The position numbers and the translations under genes are program-made. The notes beneath the pieces are model-generated. The model was not told the DNA's origin and ran no database searches. It saw nothing but the letters and a program-made list of their open reading frames with translations. Positions 15,367-23,712 of a stretch of DNA of 64,000 nt are shown here, piece after piece. Positions within the stretch are counted from its first letter, which is position 1. Every line of letters begins with the position of its first letter. This DNA comes from Verrucomicrobiia bacterium (GTDB taxonomy: Bacteria; Patescibacteriota; Saccharimonadia; Saccharimonadales; Saccharimonadaceae), in NCBI GenBank assembly GCA_035629335.1, contig DASPIB010000001.1, positions 434,001-498,000 of the forward strand, given 5' to 3'.

Positions 15367-17897
15367 TCAGCGAGCGATTCGAGCGCTCTACGGACCTTCG
15401 AGGCATCGGCTTCAAGCCAGGCAACGCGACCTTGAATCTCAGTTTCCCCCACTGCAATCACCCGCGAAAGCGCTGGCTGTTGGCGTAATTCTTTAAAGAA
15501 CTCTTGGTAATCGCGAAGTTCGGCTGCAGTTTGCAGGTAGTTAGCCGTATAAGTTGGGAAGATATCATAGGTTTTGTCGCCCGCAAAAGTACTTTCAATC
15601 CATTGCCAATTTGTCTTCATCCACTGCCAGGTTTGGCTGCGAGCACGGGGATTCCTCAGTAGCCACAAGAACCAGCGGCGAACGTCCTGAGGGCGTACTG
15701 TATCAGTGGTGAGCGCGGCTAGGGCTGTTTCCAGAATTGTTTGGCTTTGAGCACTTGCAAGACTAGCGACAATGTCTTGCTTAATATCACTTGCAGCTGT
15801 AGTGCGGTAGGTTTCAAGCAATGTTGTCGCAATTTTTTCAGGATGCTCATGCCGCAAGATGACGGCTGTTAGTATGCTGCTGCGCAGGTTACCATCTAGG
15901 GTTTCAAGTTCAGGGGTAAAAACTGCCTGAGCTTTGGCAATTACATCGGGATTTTTGGCGTGTACCAGTAGGCCAACGATGGTGTTACGAAGCAGAATAT
16001 CGTTTTCGGTGTCCTCAGCGCGCTTTTCCCAGCCCAGCTGCTCATAGAGCGGCCAGGTGATGCTTTGAATGAGCTTATGAAGCTTAGCTTCTGCTTTGGT
16101 GTCGGGCTCAATGCAGCGCTCGAGCAGCCCAAATGCCGCACCAATAAGCTGCCACACCGGCGCGGCAGCCTCGCCAGCATAAGCAGGTAAAAGCTGAACG
16201 AGCTCACTGGCCGATTGTACCCGGCCACGGGCTAACAGCATATACTGATTCAGGATATTTAAGCGGTCGACGACGGTGAGCTGGCCATTTTTTAAGCGAC
16301 TGGTTAGTTGCATGCGGAGGGTAGTATCATAAGCGGTAATAAAATGAGCGGTGTCATCATGATTTAAGAGTAGTGGCTGCTCGGTATCGACTTCAACGAG
16401 AGTTGATTTGTCTTCTAGCAGAGACGTAGTGGCTGGTTGCAGCCCGCCGAGCGGTATAGGCCACCGTGCATCATTATTAGTAATGGGTGTGACGCCGATA
16501 CTAAAGGGTGCCTGCTGGAGATGCAACTTTTTACCTTCAAGGGAAGCCTGAATCATCGGGAAGCCCGGCTGTTCGATCCAGGCGGCCATAAATTGCTCAA
16601 CCTTTTTATGAGCCGTGCTTTCTAAGGCGTGCCACAAATCTTTGCCTTCAGTGTTTTTGTAGGCGTTTTCTGAGAAGTAGCGTTTTAGCCCTGCCCGAAA
16701 GGCTTCATCGCCAATATAAGCCCGTAGCATTCGCAACACTTTGGCGCCCTTGGCGTAGACGATCGCCGGGTCAAATAAAGTACTAATTTCGTCGGGGTGA
16801 TTAACTGGCGTTTTGACGGCTTGCACACCGGGGATACTATCACGCTGTAAAGCTGGTAGTGATTCACGGCTGGTAAAGTGCTCCCAGTAATGCCAATTGG
16901 GGAACAGTGCATCGAGCGCCACATACTCCATTAAGCTCGCGAAACTTTCGTTGAGCCATAAATCATCCCACCAGCGCATGGTGACTAAATTACCAAACCA
17001 CTGGTGGCTGAGTTCGTGAGCGATGACTGCCGCTACCAGCTGCTGGCTTTCAAGACTGGCATTTTGAGCATCTGCCAGCAAGGCGGCTTCGCGGTAGGTA
17101 ATTAACCCCCAGTTTTCCATGGCGCCGGCAGAAAAGTCGGGCAGGGCAACATGATCGGCTTTTGGCAGTGGGTAAGGAATGCCGAAATAGTCGTTGAAAA
17201 AGTCTATCGTGCGGACGGCGGTATCAAGTGCAAACTGTAAGCTACGAGCTGCCTGGGCTTTTGTTGCCCAAATGGTGGTAGTGACGCCACTTTTAGAAGT
17301 GCCCGAAAGGCTTTGGAGCTCGCCCACGACGAAGGCCAGTAAGTAGGTGCTCATGCGCGACGTGGTTTCAAAAGTTGTGACGAGGCTGTTAGCAGTAGTA
17401 GTTTGTATTTTAATTGGCATGTTGCCAATGACGGCCACTTCGGGCTCGGTTTCAAGTGTGACATCAAAGGTTGCCTTGGCTTCCGGCTCATCAATACACG
17501 GAAAAACCTCACGCGCATGATGGCTTTCAAACTGTGTAGCAAGCAGTTCTTTCTTCTGGCCGTCATGCGTAAAGTAACAGGGATACATGCCGTGCATGGC
17601 ATCGGTAATTGCGCCTGAAAAGGTAACTTCAACTGTATGTTCGCCACTCGTAAGGCCAGGAGCAGTGAGGCGAAGTTCATCAAGCTCGGCGTGCTCGTGA
17701 TCAGCCGAATGGCCATCAATCTGCACGGCAAGAATTTTTAAGTCTTTTGCATGCAGTGAAATAACCGCACTGTCATCAAGTTTTTCGCCAACGATGCGCA
17801 CTGTTCCGCTAAAGCGACGCTGTTCGCGTTCGAGGCGCAGCTGCAGGTGATAATTAGTGGGGCGAAACTGATTAACAAGGCGAGGCACGGTATGCAT
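15363..17897 (-). CDS. pepN: aminopeptidase N (M1 family)
   Basis: This is an M1-family zinc aminopeptidase of 844 residues. It has the exopeptidase motif GAMEN near residue 256, the zinc motif HELSHQWFGN near 292 and the third ligand in WLNESFASL about 18 residues later. The C-terminal ERAP1-like helical domain fills residues about 520-840. No signal peptide is visible, so it should act in the cytoplasm on imported peptides. The gene stands alone, converges on rnhB-yraN with a 4-nt overlap, and has GGAGATAAG-type ribosome site sequence upstream. In an auxotrophic episymbiont it could recycle host-derived peptides; that role is inference. Confidence 0.96.
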   Translation of the reverse strand: MHTVPRLVNQFRPTNYHLQLRLEREQRRFSGTVRIVGEKLDDSAVISLHAKDLKILAVQIDGHSADHEHAELDELRLTAPGLTSGEHTVEVTFSGAITDAMHGMYPCYFTHDGQKKELLATQFESHHAREVFPCIDEPEAKATFDVTLETEPEVAVIGNMPIKIQTTTANSLVTTFETTSRMSTYLLAFVVGELQSLSGTSKSGVTTTIWATKAQAARSLQFALDTAVRTIDFFNDYFGIPYPLPKADHVALPDFSAGAMENWGLITYREAALLADAQNASLESQQLVAAVIAHELSHQWFGNLVTMRWWDDLWLNESFASLMEYVALDALFPNWHYWEHFTSRESLPALQRDSIPGVQAVKTPVNHPDEISTLFDPAIVYAKGAKVLRMLRAYIGDEAFRAGLKRYFSENAYKNTEGKDLWHALESTAHKKVEQFMAAWIEQPGFPMIQASLEGKKLHLQQAPFSIGVTPITNNDARWPIPLGGLQPATTSLLEDKSTLVEVDTEQPLLLNHDDTAHFITAYDTTLRMQLTSRLKNGQLTVVDRLNILNQYMLLARGRVQSASELVQLLPAYAGEAAAPVWQLIGAAFGLLERCIEPDTKAEAKLHKLIQSITWPLYEQLGWEKRAEDTENDILLRNTIVGLLVHAKNPDVIAKAQAVFTPELETLDGNLRSSILTAVILRHEHPEKIATTLLETYRTTAASDIKQDIVASLASAQSQTILETALAALTTDTVRPQDVRRWFLWLLRNPRARSQTWQWMKTNWQWIESTFAGDKTYDIFPTYTANYLQTAAELRDYQEFFKELRQQPALSRVIAVGETEIQGRVAWLEADASKVRRALESLAD

Positions 17898-18001
17898 TTA
17901 CTTATCTCCTTTTTCGGCTCTTACTGTACTGCATTATAAGCGAAATAAGCGCGCAGGGTAAGCCTGCAGCAATACGGTGCCCGCAGCAATAGCATTAAAG
18001 A

Positions 18002-18030
18002 GGCCTATGGGATGTCTAATTCCATAGGCC
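18002..18030 (-). terminator. terminator of the 167-aa minus-strand gene
   Basis: GGCCTATGG (18002-18010) and CCATAGGCC (18022-18030) form a perfect 9-bp stem with an 11-nt loop, placed 8 nt after the stop codon. On the minus strand TCTTT follows. Confidence 0.75.
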
Positions 18031-18037
18031 ACGCAGG

Positions 18038-18541
18038 CTACTTTCTGCGCTCGCTGGTTACTGCATGGAGCGCTCGTTGGAAGGACTGCACCGACTGCGT
18101 AAAAGTCTTGAATCTGCGGTAATCAAATTGAGCGGGTGGCAGCTTCGTGCCTTTAACCGAGATCACTTTGCAGGACGGTCGCGGATCACCCCAAGGATCG
18201 TCAAATCCAAGTTCAATTCCTTCGGTCCCAAGCCTTTCGATTATCGTCCATGCATACTCCAGTTCTTCGGTGGATGACGAACCAATACGAAGTGCGCCCC
18301 AGGGTGTGACGACATAGTCCGGGAGGTCGTCTGATACGACCAGTCCAAGGCCGGTGCTGGTGAACGCAGCATTGCTCACGGTTGATGGCGTGACGATGGT
18401 GCCATATTTTGGTGCGCCAGGCTGCGCCTTGACGGCTGACGCCACGACTTCGATTGCAGTCGCACGAATTATGAGTGCGTTTCGAACGAGCAGCAAGGCT
18501 GTGTCGTCATCAATTTCTGGATGATACGTGTGTGTTGGCAC
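18038..18541 (-). CDS. hypothetical protein, 167 aa
   Basis: No family is recognised. The frame is open for 213 codons, but the GTG at 18541 is chosen because AAGGAG lies 9 nt before it; the upstream extension is hydrophobic and contains promoter-like sequence. The product begins MPTHTYHPEIDDDTALLLVRNALII and is a soluble alpha/beta protein with VVTPWGALRIGSSS near the middle and a basic C-terminus (ending HAVTSERRK). It has no membrane segment. A terminator follows its stop and the gene upstream is divergent, so it is a single-gene unit. Its style (own ribosome site, own terminator) resembles the orphan at 10611. Confidence 0.75.
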   Translation of the reverse strand: MPTHTYHPEIDDDTALLLVRNALIIRATAIEVVASAVKAQPGAPKYGTIVTPSTVSNAAFTSTGLGLVVSDDLPDYVVTPWGALRIGSSSTEELEYAWTIIERLGTEGIELGFDDPWGDPRPSCKVISVKGTKLPPAQFDYRRFKTFTQSVQSFQRALHAVTSERRK

Positions 18542-18625
18542 GCTGTGATCTCCTTCATAGCGAAGTCGTTGACATAGTAGCAAATTGAAGAATGTTTTGT
18601 AAAATGGCTGACTGCGCGCTGAGGG

Positions 18626-18631
18626 TATAAT
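18626..18631 (+). promoter_or_regulatory. -10 box for the 59-aa gene
   Basis: TATAAT lies 31 nt before the ATG at 18663. AAAGGAA at about 18649-18655 is the ribosome site. No convincing -35 was found. Confidence 0.55.
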
Positions 18632-18662
18632 AGAGATACCAGTAATACAAAGGAACAGTGAC

Positions 18663-18842
18663 ATGGCTAAATACGGCAAAAAGGCTCAAGAAGAAGTTAA
18701 AAAAGCAGTAAAAGAGATGAAAAGTGGCGAACTTACCATCGGAAAGAGTGACAAAAAAGTAAAAAGCCAAAAGCAGGCAGTGGCAATTGGCTTAGATAAG
18801 GCACGTAGAGAAGGTGGGAAAGTGCCAAAAGATAAGAAATAA
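18663..18842 (+). CDS. small basic protein, DUF6496-like
   Basis: This short gene encodes 59 residues, very lysine rich: MAKYGKKAQEEV, a middle part MKSGELTIGKS, then KKVKSQKQAVAIGLDKARRE and a basic end KVPKDKK. The pattern of short gene, KSGKL-like motif and KSRKQAIAIAL-like helix matches DUF6496-type small proteins, whose function is unknown; a nucleic-acid-binding role is plausible from charge. It has its own -10 box and AAAGGAA ribosome site. It lies divergent from the 167-aa gene and upstream of nusA. Confidence 0.82.
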   Translation: MAKYGKKAQEEVKKAVKEMKSGELTIGKSDKKVKSQKQAVAIGLDKARREGGKVPKDKK

Positions 18843-18887
18843 CTTTTTATTCACAAAAAACAGAAAATTATCCTTATGAAAAGCCTA

Positions 18888-18917
18888 TTGGCAGGCTCTG
18901 CCTACATGTAGTATACT
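18888..18917 (+). promoter_or_regulatory. nusA promoter
   Basis: TTGGCA (18888-18893), 18 nt, TATACT (18912-18917). The start point is expected near 18924, only a few nucleotides before the leader hairpin at 18931. Confidence 0.7.
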
Positions 18918-18930
18918 AACAGTAGTTGAT

Positions 18931-18952
18931 CCGGCCGGAAGGTCGGACTTTT
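18931..18952 (+). terminator. intrinsic terminator in the nusA leader (candidate attenuator)
   Basis: CCGGCC (18931-18936), GGAA loop, GGTCGG (18941-18946), then ACTTTTT. This is a GC-rich hairpin with a U run placed between the nusA promoter and the nusA start at 18986. It could instead terminate read-through from the 59-aa gene, but its position after the promoter suggests attenuation. Confidence 0.65.
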
Positions 18953-18985
18953 TCATAACAACTAACTGTAACTGGAGATATTATT

Positions 18986-20107
18986 ATGGATGGAATTAAC
19001 GTCAAACAACTCGCGCTGGCTATTCGGACTATTGCCGACGAAAAGAATTTGCCTGAAGATATGGTTATGGGCATTATCGAGCAGGCCCTCGCCGCCGCCT
19101 GGCGCCGCGATCATGGTGAGCGCGATCAAGAAGTACGTGCCGAGATGAATGCGAACACCGGCGCTACAAAAATTTACATTTCAAAAGAAGTTGTCGATGA
19201 AGTTATCAACGATAGCACTGAAATCAGCCTTGAAGATGCCAAGAAAATCAACGCTGATGCCGAAGTTGGCGGCACCGTAGAAATTGTTGAAGAAGCCGAA
19301 ACCTTTGGCCGCGTTGCAGCCCAGACTGCCAAGCAAGTGGTGTTACAGCGGCTTCGTGAGGCTGAGCGTGAAGTGGTGCTTGAAGAATTTGCTGATAAAA
19401 TCGGTACTGTTATTACCGGTACCGTACAGCGTGTTGAGCCGCGCTTGGTGCGTGTAGAGCTCGGCAAAGCTGCCGGCATCTTGCCCGCCAGCGAACAAAT
19501 CCCTGGTGAATACTACAGCGTCGGTGCTCGTATTAAGGTCTACTTGAAAGACGTTGAGCGTGGCAATCGCGGCCCGCAGCTCATTCTTAGCCGCGCAAAC
19601 GAAGCCTTTGTGGAATATCTTTTCCGTCAAGAAGTGCCCGAAATGGAAAGCGGCGCCGTTGAAATTAAGGGTCTGGCTCGTGAAGCCGGTAAGCGCACAA
19701 AAATTGCCGTTCATTCTACTGTGCCAGGCGTTGACCCAGTAGGCACTTTTGTTGGTGGTCACGGTACCCGGGTGCAGGCAGTTATGAATGAGATTGGCGA
19801 ACAGGAAAAGATCGACATCGTCACTTTCAGCGAGGATCCGATTATATTTATTACTAATGCGCTGAGTCCAGCTAACATTCATTCTATTGAGCTTGCGAAA
19901 GACGGCGAAAAGCGCGCTAAAGTGTTTGTCGATGAAAGCCAGCAATCGATTGCAATCGGCCGTGGTGGCCAGAACGTCCGTCTAGCGAGCAAACTGACCG
20001 GCTACGATCTTGATATTGAAACTGCCCGTGGCGCAACCCAAGAAAAGAAACCCCGAAAGAACATTGAAGATAGTTTGCTTGATGTGATTGAAGAATCAAC
20101 TAAATAA
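18986..20107 (+). CDS. nusA: transcription factor NusA
   Basis: NusA binds RNA polymerase and RNA, promoting pausing, hairpin-dependent termination and antitermination. This 373-residue form has the N-terminal polymerase-binding domain (to about 130), an S1 domain (about 138-200, with GTVITGTVQRVEPRLVRVELG), and two KH domains (about 230-345) containing VDPVGTFVGGHGTRVQAV and IAIGRGGQNVRLASKL. The C-terminal acidic repeats of E. coli NusA are absent, as in most bacteria. The usual rimP upstream and infB downstream are not adjacent. The ATG has CTGGAGA nearby, and a hairpin with a U run lies in its leader. Confidence 0.97.
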   Translation: MDGINVKQLALAIRTIADEKNLPEDMVMGIIEQALAAAWRRDHGERDQEVRAEMNANTGATKIYISKEVVDEVINDSTEISLEDAKKINADAEVGGTVEIVEEAETFGRVAAQTAKQVVLQRLREAEREVVLEEFADKIGTVITGTVQRVEPRLVRVELGKAAGILPASEQIPGEYYSVGARIKVYLKDVERGNRGPQLILSRANEAFVEYLFRQEVPEMESGAVEIKGLAREAGKRTKIAVHSTVPGVDPVGTFVGGHGTRVQAVMNEIGEQEKIDIVTFSEDPIIFITNALSPANIHSIELAKDGEKRAKVFVDESQQSIAIGRGGQNVRLASKLTGYDLDIETARGATQEKKPRKNIEDSLLDVIEESTK

Positions 20108-20146
20108 AACGAATAGGCTTAGGTTCGACACTGCCAAAAAAGTCAA

Positions 20147-20173
20147 TTAGCACTCTTGCATATAGAGTGCTAA
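20147..20173 (+). promoter_or_regulatory. CIRCE operator upstream of clpC
   Basis: TTAGCACTC, 9 nt, GAGTGCTAA: an exact match to the consensus CIRCE inverted repeat bound by the heat-shock repressor HrcA. It covers the -35 and part of the spacer of the clpC promoter. Confidence 0.95.
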
Positions 20174-20184
20174 TTTCATATACT
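20156..20184 (+). promoter_or_regulatory. clpC promoter
   Basis: TTGCAT (20156-20161), 17 nt, TATACT (20179-20184). The -35 sits in the loop of the CIRCE element, so repressor binding would block polymerase access. Confidence 0.7.
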
Positions 20185-20233
20185 AAAAATATGGTATTAT
20201 CAAAAGACACCACTTTGGAGGTTGACATCTATT

Positions 20234-22708
20234 ATGCCTGAAAGCTTTTCAGAATTTTTAGAGCACTTGACCGATAATGCACGCAATAGCTTGCAGCATG
20301 CAGATGCTATCGCGCGCAGCCTCGGCAGTGCTTATATCGGCACCGAACACCTGTTGTTAGGGGTTCTAAGTCAAGATACATCGGTAGGAGCCAAGCTACT
20401 CGCTGACGCTGGTATCACGCTCGATCGAGCCCAACTAGCCCTAAATCTAACACCACGCACCTTAGTAGTGAGTACCGGCGCAAAAGGTTTAAGCGAAACC
20501 GCAAAACTTACGCTAAAACTGAGCTGGGATATCGCCCAGGAATTTAACCAGGATTATTGCGGCACCGAGCATATTTTGTATAGTATTTTAAGTCAAAAGA
20601 ATGCCCGCGCTACCGTGCTACTCAGGGACATGAAGGTGAATGTCGACGAACTATTAGCAGAAATCGAAAATTACCTGGGCCGCCAGCAGGGCGAGTATGA
20701 AAGCTCGGGCGATGCCACTACCAAAAGCCGTAAGCGCAAAGGTAAAGGCATGTTGGAAGTCTTTGGTGACGACCTTACTACCAAGGCCCGCGAGGGCGCG
20801 CTTGACCCTGTAATTGGCCGCGACGTACAGATTGAGCGCTTGATTACCATTTTGACCCGTCGCACCAAAAACAATCCGGTACTTATTGGTGAGCCGGGTG
20901 TTGGTAAAACGGCAATTGTCGAAGGGCTTGCGCAGCGCATCGCGAAAGAAGAGGTGCCAGACCATCTGCTTGATCGACGGGTGATTCAGCTCGATCTTGC
21001 AGGAATGATTGCCGGCACGAAATATCGCGGCGAGTTTGAAGAACGGCTCAAAAAAGTCATTGAAGAAATTGGCAACGACGAGAATATTATCGTCTTTATT
21101 GATGAACTCCATCTTTTGATGGGCGCAGGCGCCGCAGAAGGCGCACTTGATGCCGCCAATATGCTCAAGCCCGCCCTGGCGCGCGGCAAAATGCGCCTGA
21201 TTGGGGCCACCACGCTTGATGAATATCGCCGTTACGTCGAAAAAGATGCCGCCCTCGAGCGCCGTCTACAAGCAATCACTGTGCCCGAACCCAGCCTAAC
21301 GGATACGATCGCCATTCTGAAGGGCTTGCGGCATTACTATGAAAAACACCATGGTGTCGCGCTCAGCGACGAAGTGCTGGAAAACGCCGTTCATATGGCA
21401 AACCGGTATGTGAGCGAGCGCTTTATGCCAGATAAAGCCATAGATGTAATCGATGAAGCCTCATCGCGGGCGCGAGTGTTAGCCAATGCCAAGCGACCTT
21501 CGAAGTTGCGTGAATATAGCCGGCAAATCTCGGTACTCAACGAAAAAATGGAAGATGCCGTGGCGGCCGAAGATTACGAGCGGGCAGCGCTCTATAAAAC
21601 GCGCATTAGTCAGCTGAACGACAAAATTGCCGAAATGAAGCAAAGCTTAGCGGACGAAAAACAAATTGTGTTAACTGCCGATGATATCGCCGGGGCGATC
21701 TCAACCATGACCGGTATTCCGGTTAAGCGCGTGGTGACTTCCGAAGCTAAGCTCATGAAATCGCTCGAAAAACACCTCACCAAGCACCTGATTGGTCAAA
21801 AAGAGGCCATCGAACAGGTGGCTCGGGCGATTCGCCGCAGCCGTTCCGGTATTGCGCACGCCCGTCGGCCAATTGGTTCGTTCGTGTTTATGGGGCCAAC
21901 TGGTGTTGGTAAAACCGAGCTTGCCCGGGTACTCGCTCGCGAAGTGTTCGGTTCGGATGACGCGCTGATAAAAATCGATATGAGTGAATTCCGCGAGCGC
22001 CATACCACGAGCCGTTTGGTCGGTGCGCCGGCTGGCTACGTTGGCTACGAGGACGGCGGTCAGCTGACCGATAAAATTCGCCGCCAACCCTACAGTGTAG
22101 TGCTATTTGATGAAATCGAAAAGGCGCATCCCGATGTGTTCCAATTGTTGCTACAGTTACTTGAAGACGGCCGCTTAACGGACGCCAAAGGTCGCTCGGT
22201 CGATTTTAGTAACACCATTATCATTCTTACCAGTAACCTTGGTGCAGAAAGAATGTACAAAGAAGCATCGCTTGGCTTTGCAGCTTCAAAAAGCAAAGAC
22301 GATCAAACTCAGCTCGAACGAGCGCATGAAGAAAACGCTGCCGCCGCTAAAGAAGCACTGGGTCGCATGATGCGTCCTGAGCTCATTAACCGTTTTGACG
22401 GCGTGATCGTCTTCCACGCACTATCGCGGCAAGAAGTTGGGAAAATCTTCGATCTACAACTTGAAGATTTGCAGCGCCGACTTATGCTAAAGGGTTTGCG
22501 GGTTACCGTAACGCCAAGTGCCAAGCGGTTCTTGCTTGATAAGGGGTATGACGCAAAATACGGTGTTCGTCCGCTACGCCGAGTGCTGCAAGAAGAACTT
22601 GAACATGCCATTGCCGAAGGCATTCTGGATAGAAGCTTCGATAAAGGCGATGTCCTACTCGCGACCATGCAAAAAGGTAAACTAGCGGTAGCTGTAAAAC
22701 CAGAATAA
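20234..22708 (+). CDS. clpC: ClpC-type AAA+ protease ATPase
   Basis: This is a Hsp100/ClpC unfoldase of 824 residues that feeds substrates to ClpP. It has two Clp-N repeats (about 1-145), a first AAA+ module with GEPGVGKT near residue 219, a short middle region with a UVR-like motif ([24 protein letters not shown], residues about 435-460), a second AAA+ module with GPTGVGKT near 554, and a D2 small domain. The middle domain is short as in ClpC, not the long ClpB coiled coil. The ATG at 20234 is preferred to the TTG at 20222, which directly abuts the TGGAGG ribosome site. It is under CIRCE control and overlaps the next gene by one base. Confidence 0.96.
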   Translation: MPESFSEFLEHLTDNARNSLQHADAIARSLGSAYIGTEHLLLGVLSQDTSVGAKLLADAGITLDRAQLALNLTPRTLVVSTGAKGLSETAKLTLKLSWDIAQEFNQDYCGTEHILYSILSQKNARATVLLRDMKVNVDELLAEIENYLGRQQGEYESSGDATTKSRKRKGKGMLEVFGDDLTTKAREGALDPVIGRDVQIERLITILTRRTKNNPVLIGEPGVGKTAIVEGLAQRIAKEEVPDHLLDRRVIQLDLAGMIAGTKYRGEFEERLKKVIEEIGNDENIIVFIDELHLLMGAGAAEGALDAANMLKPALARGKMRLIGATTLDEYRRYVEKDAALERRLQAITVPEPSLTDTIAILKGLRHYYEKHHGVALSDEVLENAVHMANRYVSERFMPDKAIDVIDEASSRARVLANAKRPSKLREYSRQISVLNEKMEDAVAAEDYERAALYKTRISQLNDKIAEMKQSLADEKQIVLTADDIAGAISTMTGIPVKRVVTSEAKLMKSLEKHLTKHLIGQKEAIEQVARAIRRSRSGIAHARRPIGSFVFMGPTGVGKTELARVLAREVFGSDDALIKIDMSEFRERHTTSRLVGAPAGYVGYEDGGQLTDKIRRQPYSVVLFDEIEKAHPDVFQLLLQLLEDGRLTDAKGRSVDFSNTIIILTSNLGAERMYKEASLGFAASKSKDDQTQLERAHEENAAAAKEALGRMMRPELINRFDGVIVFHALSRQEVGKIFDLQLEDLQRRLMLKGLRVTVTPSAKRFLLDKGYDAKYGVRPLRRVLQEELEHAIAEGILDRSFDKGDVLLATMQKGKLAVAVKPE

Positions 22709-23691
22709 TGCGGCGCCGGGGCACACTATTACAGCCGATCATCAGCATGGTGGTGATCGGGCTAGCTATTTTTGGCTTGCTCAATCGCCAGTGGCTGATC
22801 GATCAATTCACGGTCTGGCAATTCAAGCCTTCAGCAGAAGTTGCCGCCATTAGCCAGAGCGCCCAGCTCACAGAAAGTGGCCGGTTTTACTTCTACGCTT
22901 CGCAGCCAAAGCTCAGCGATCGAGATGAATTTAACGCTACGTGCGTGAACCATCACACTGAAGCCGTGACGCTTGGCTGCTACGTAAACCAGCAGATTTA
23001 CGTTTATAATATTGACGATAAGCGCCTCGACGGCATTAAAGAGGTCACTGCCGCCCATGAGATGCTTCATGCTGCTTACGAGCGTTTACCAGGTGCTAAA
23101 CGGGAAGAGATTGTATCGCTGCTCCGGGCGCAGGCGCAGTCAATCACCGATGCTGACTTTAAAAAACGGCTGGCGGTATACAAGAACGAACCGCAAACAG
23201 TGCAAGATAATGAATTACATTCGATCCTTGCCACCGAAAGAGAACGCTTAACCCCCGAGCTTGAGGCTTACTACAAACAGTATTTCGTTGATCGTCAGGC
23301 TGTAGTCGCGCTATTTAGGCAATATGAAACTGTCTTTACAGATCTTAAAAACACCCAAGATCGGCTTATTAGCGAAATAAACGCCCTGATTGACCAAATT
23401 AACCGTGATACCGGCAGCTATAACGCTGAAAGTAGCGCATTAACGGCAGATATTACCGCTTTTAACGCCCGATCCGAGCGTGAGGGTGGCTTTGCTTCAA
23501 TTGATGAGTTCAATGCCGCCAGGGCCGAATTAGTGACGCGTCAGCAAGCGTTGGCGGTAAAATACCAGGCAATTCAGGCGGCGCACGATACCTACGAGCG
23601 CAAAAAGCGAGAGCTTGATGCCTTGCAGCTGCAGGCTGAGAGTATTCATCGTAGTCTCGACAGCACTGCTCAGCCGGTGCCGGCAGTCTAA
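22708..23691 (+). CDS. membrane-anchored HExxH protein coupled to clpC
   Basis: This 327-residue protein has a basic N-terminus and one membrane helix (about residues 8-26), so most of it is probably outside the membrane. It carries AAHEMLHAAYE at residues 115-125, an HExxH motif (His117, Glu118, His121) that suggests a zinc metallopeptidase, and two cysteines (Cys79, Cys91) just before it that could form a disulfide. From about residue 190 to the end it is a long charged coiled coil. No named family is recognised and a third zinc ligand is not obvious. Its ATG overlaps the clpC stop (TAATG), so it should share CIRCE-controlled transcription with clpC. Confidence 0.85.
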   Translation: MRRRGTLLQPIISMVVIGLAIFGLLNRQWLIDQFTVWQFKPSAEVAAISQSAQLTESGRFYFYASQPKLSDRDEFNATCVNHHTEAVTLGCYVNQQIYVYNIDDKRLDGIKEVTAAHEMLHAAYERLPGAKREEIVSLLRAQAQSITDADFKKRLAVYKNEPQTVQDNELHSILATERERLTPELEAYYKQYFVDRQAVVALFRQYETVFTDLKNTQDRLISEINALIDQINRDTGSYNAESSALTADITAFNARSEREGGFASIDEFNAARAELVTRQQALAVKYQAIQAAHDTYERKKRELDALQLQAESIHRSLDSTAQPVPAV

Positions 23692-23694
23692 ATC

Positions 23695-23703
23695 TGTTAC
23701 ACT
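23695..23703 (+). promoter_or_regulatory. extended -10 promoter of radA
   Basis: TGTTACACT (TG-T-TACACT) ends 9 nt before the radA ATG with no ribosome site between. The 14-nt string AATCTGTTACACTA is identical to the one before tig (37254-37267). Confidence 0.5.
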
Positions 23704-23712
23704 ATACTACAT

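Noticed and set aside
19343-19945. 200-codon open frame on the minus strand
   Set aside because: It is antisense to nusA; the plus frame encodes intact S1 and KH domains, so this is a shadow.
20222-20233. TTG start for clpC
   Set aside because: The TTG directly abuts the GGAGG ribosome site, leaving no spacer; the ATG at 20234 is spaced acceptably.
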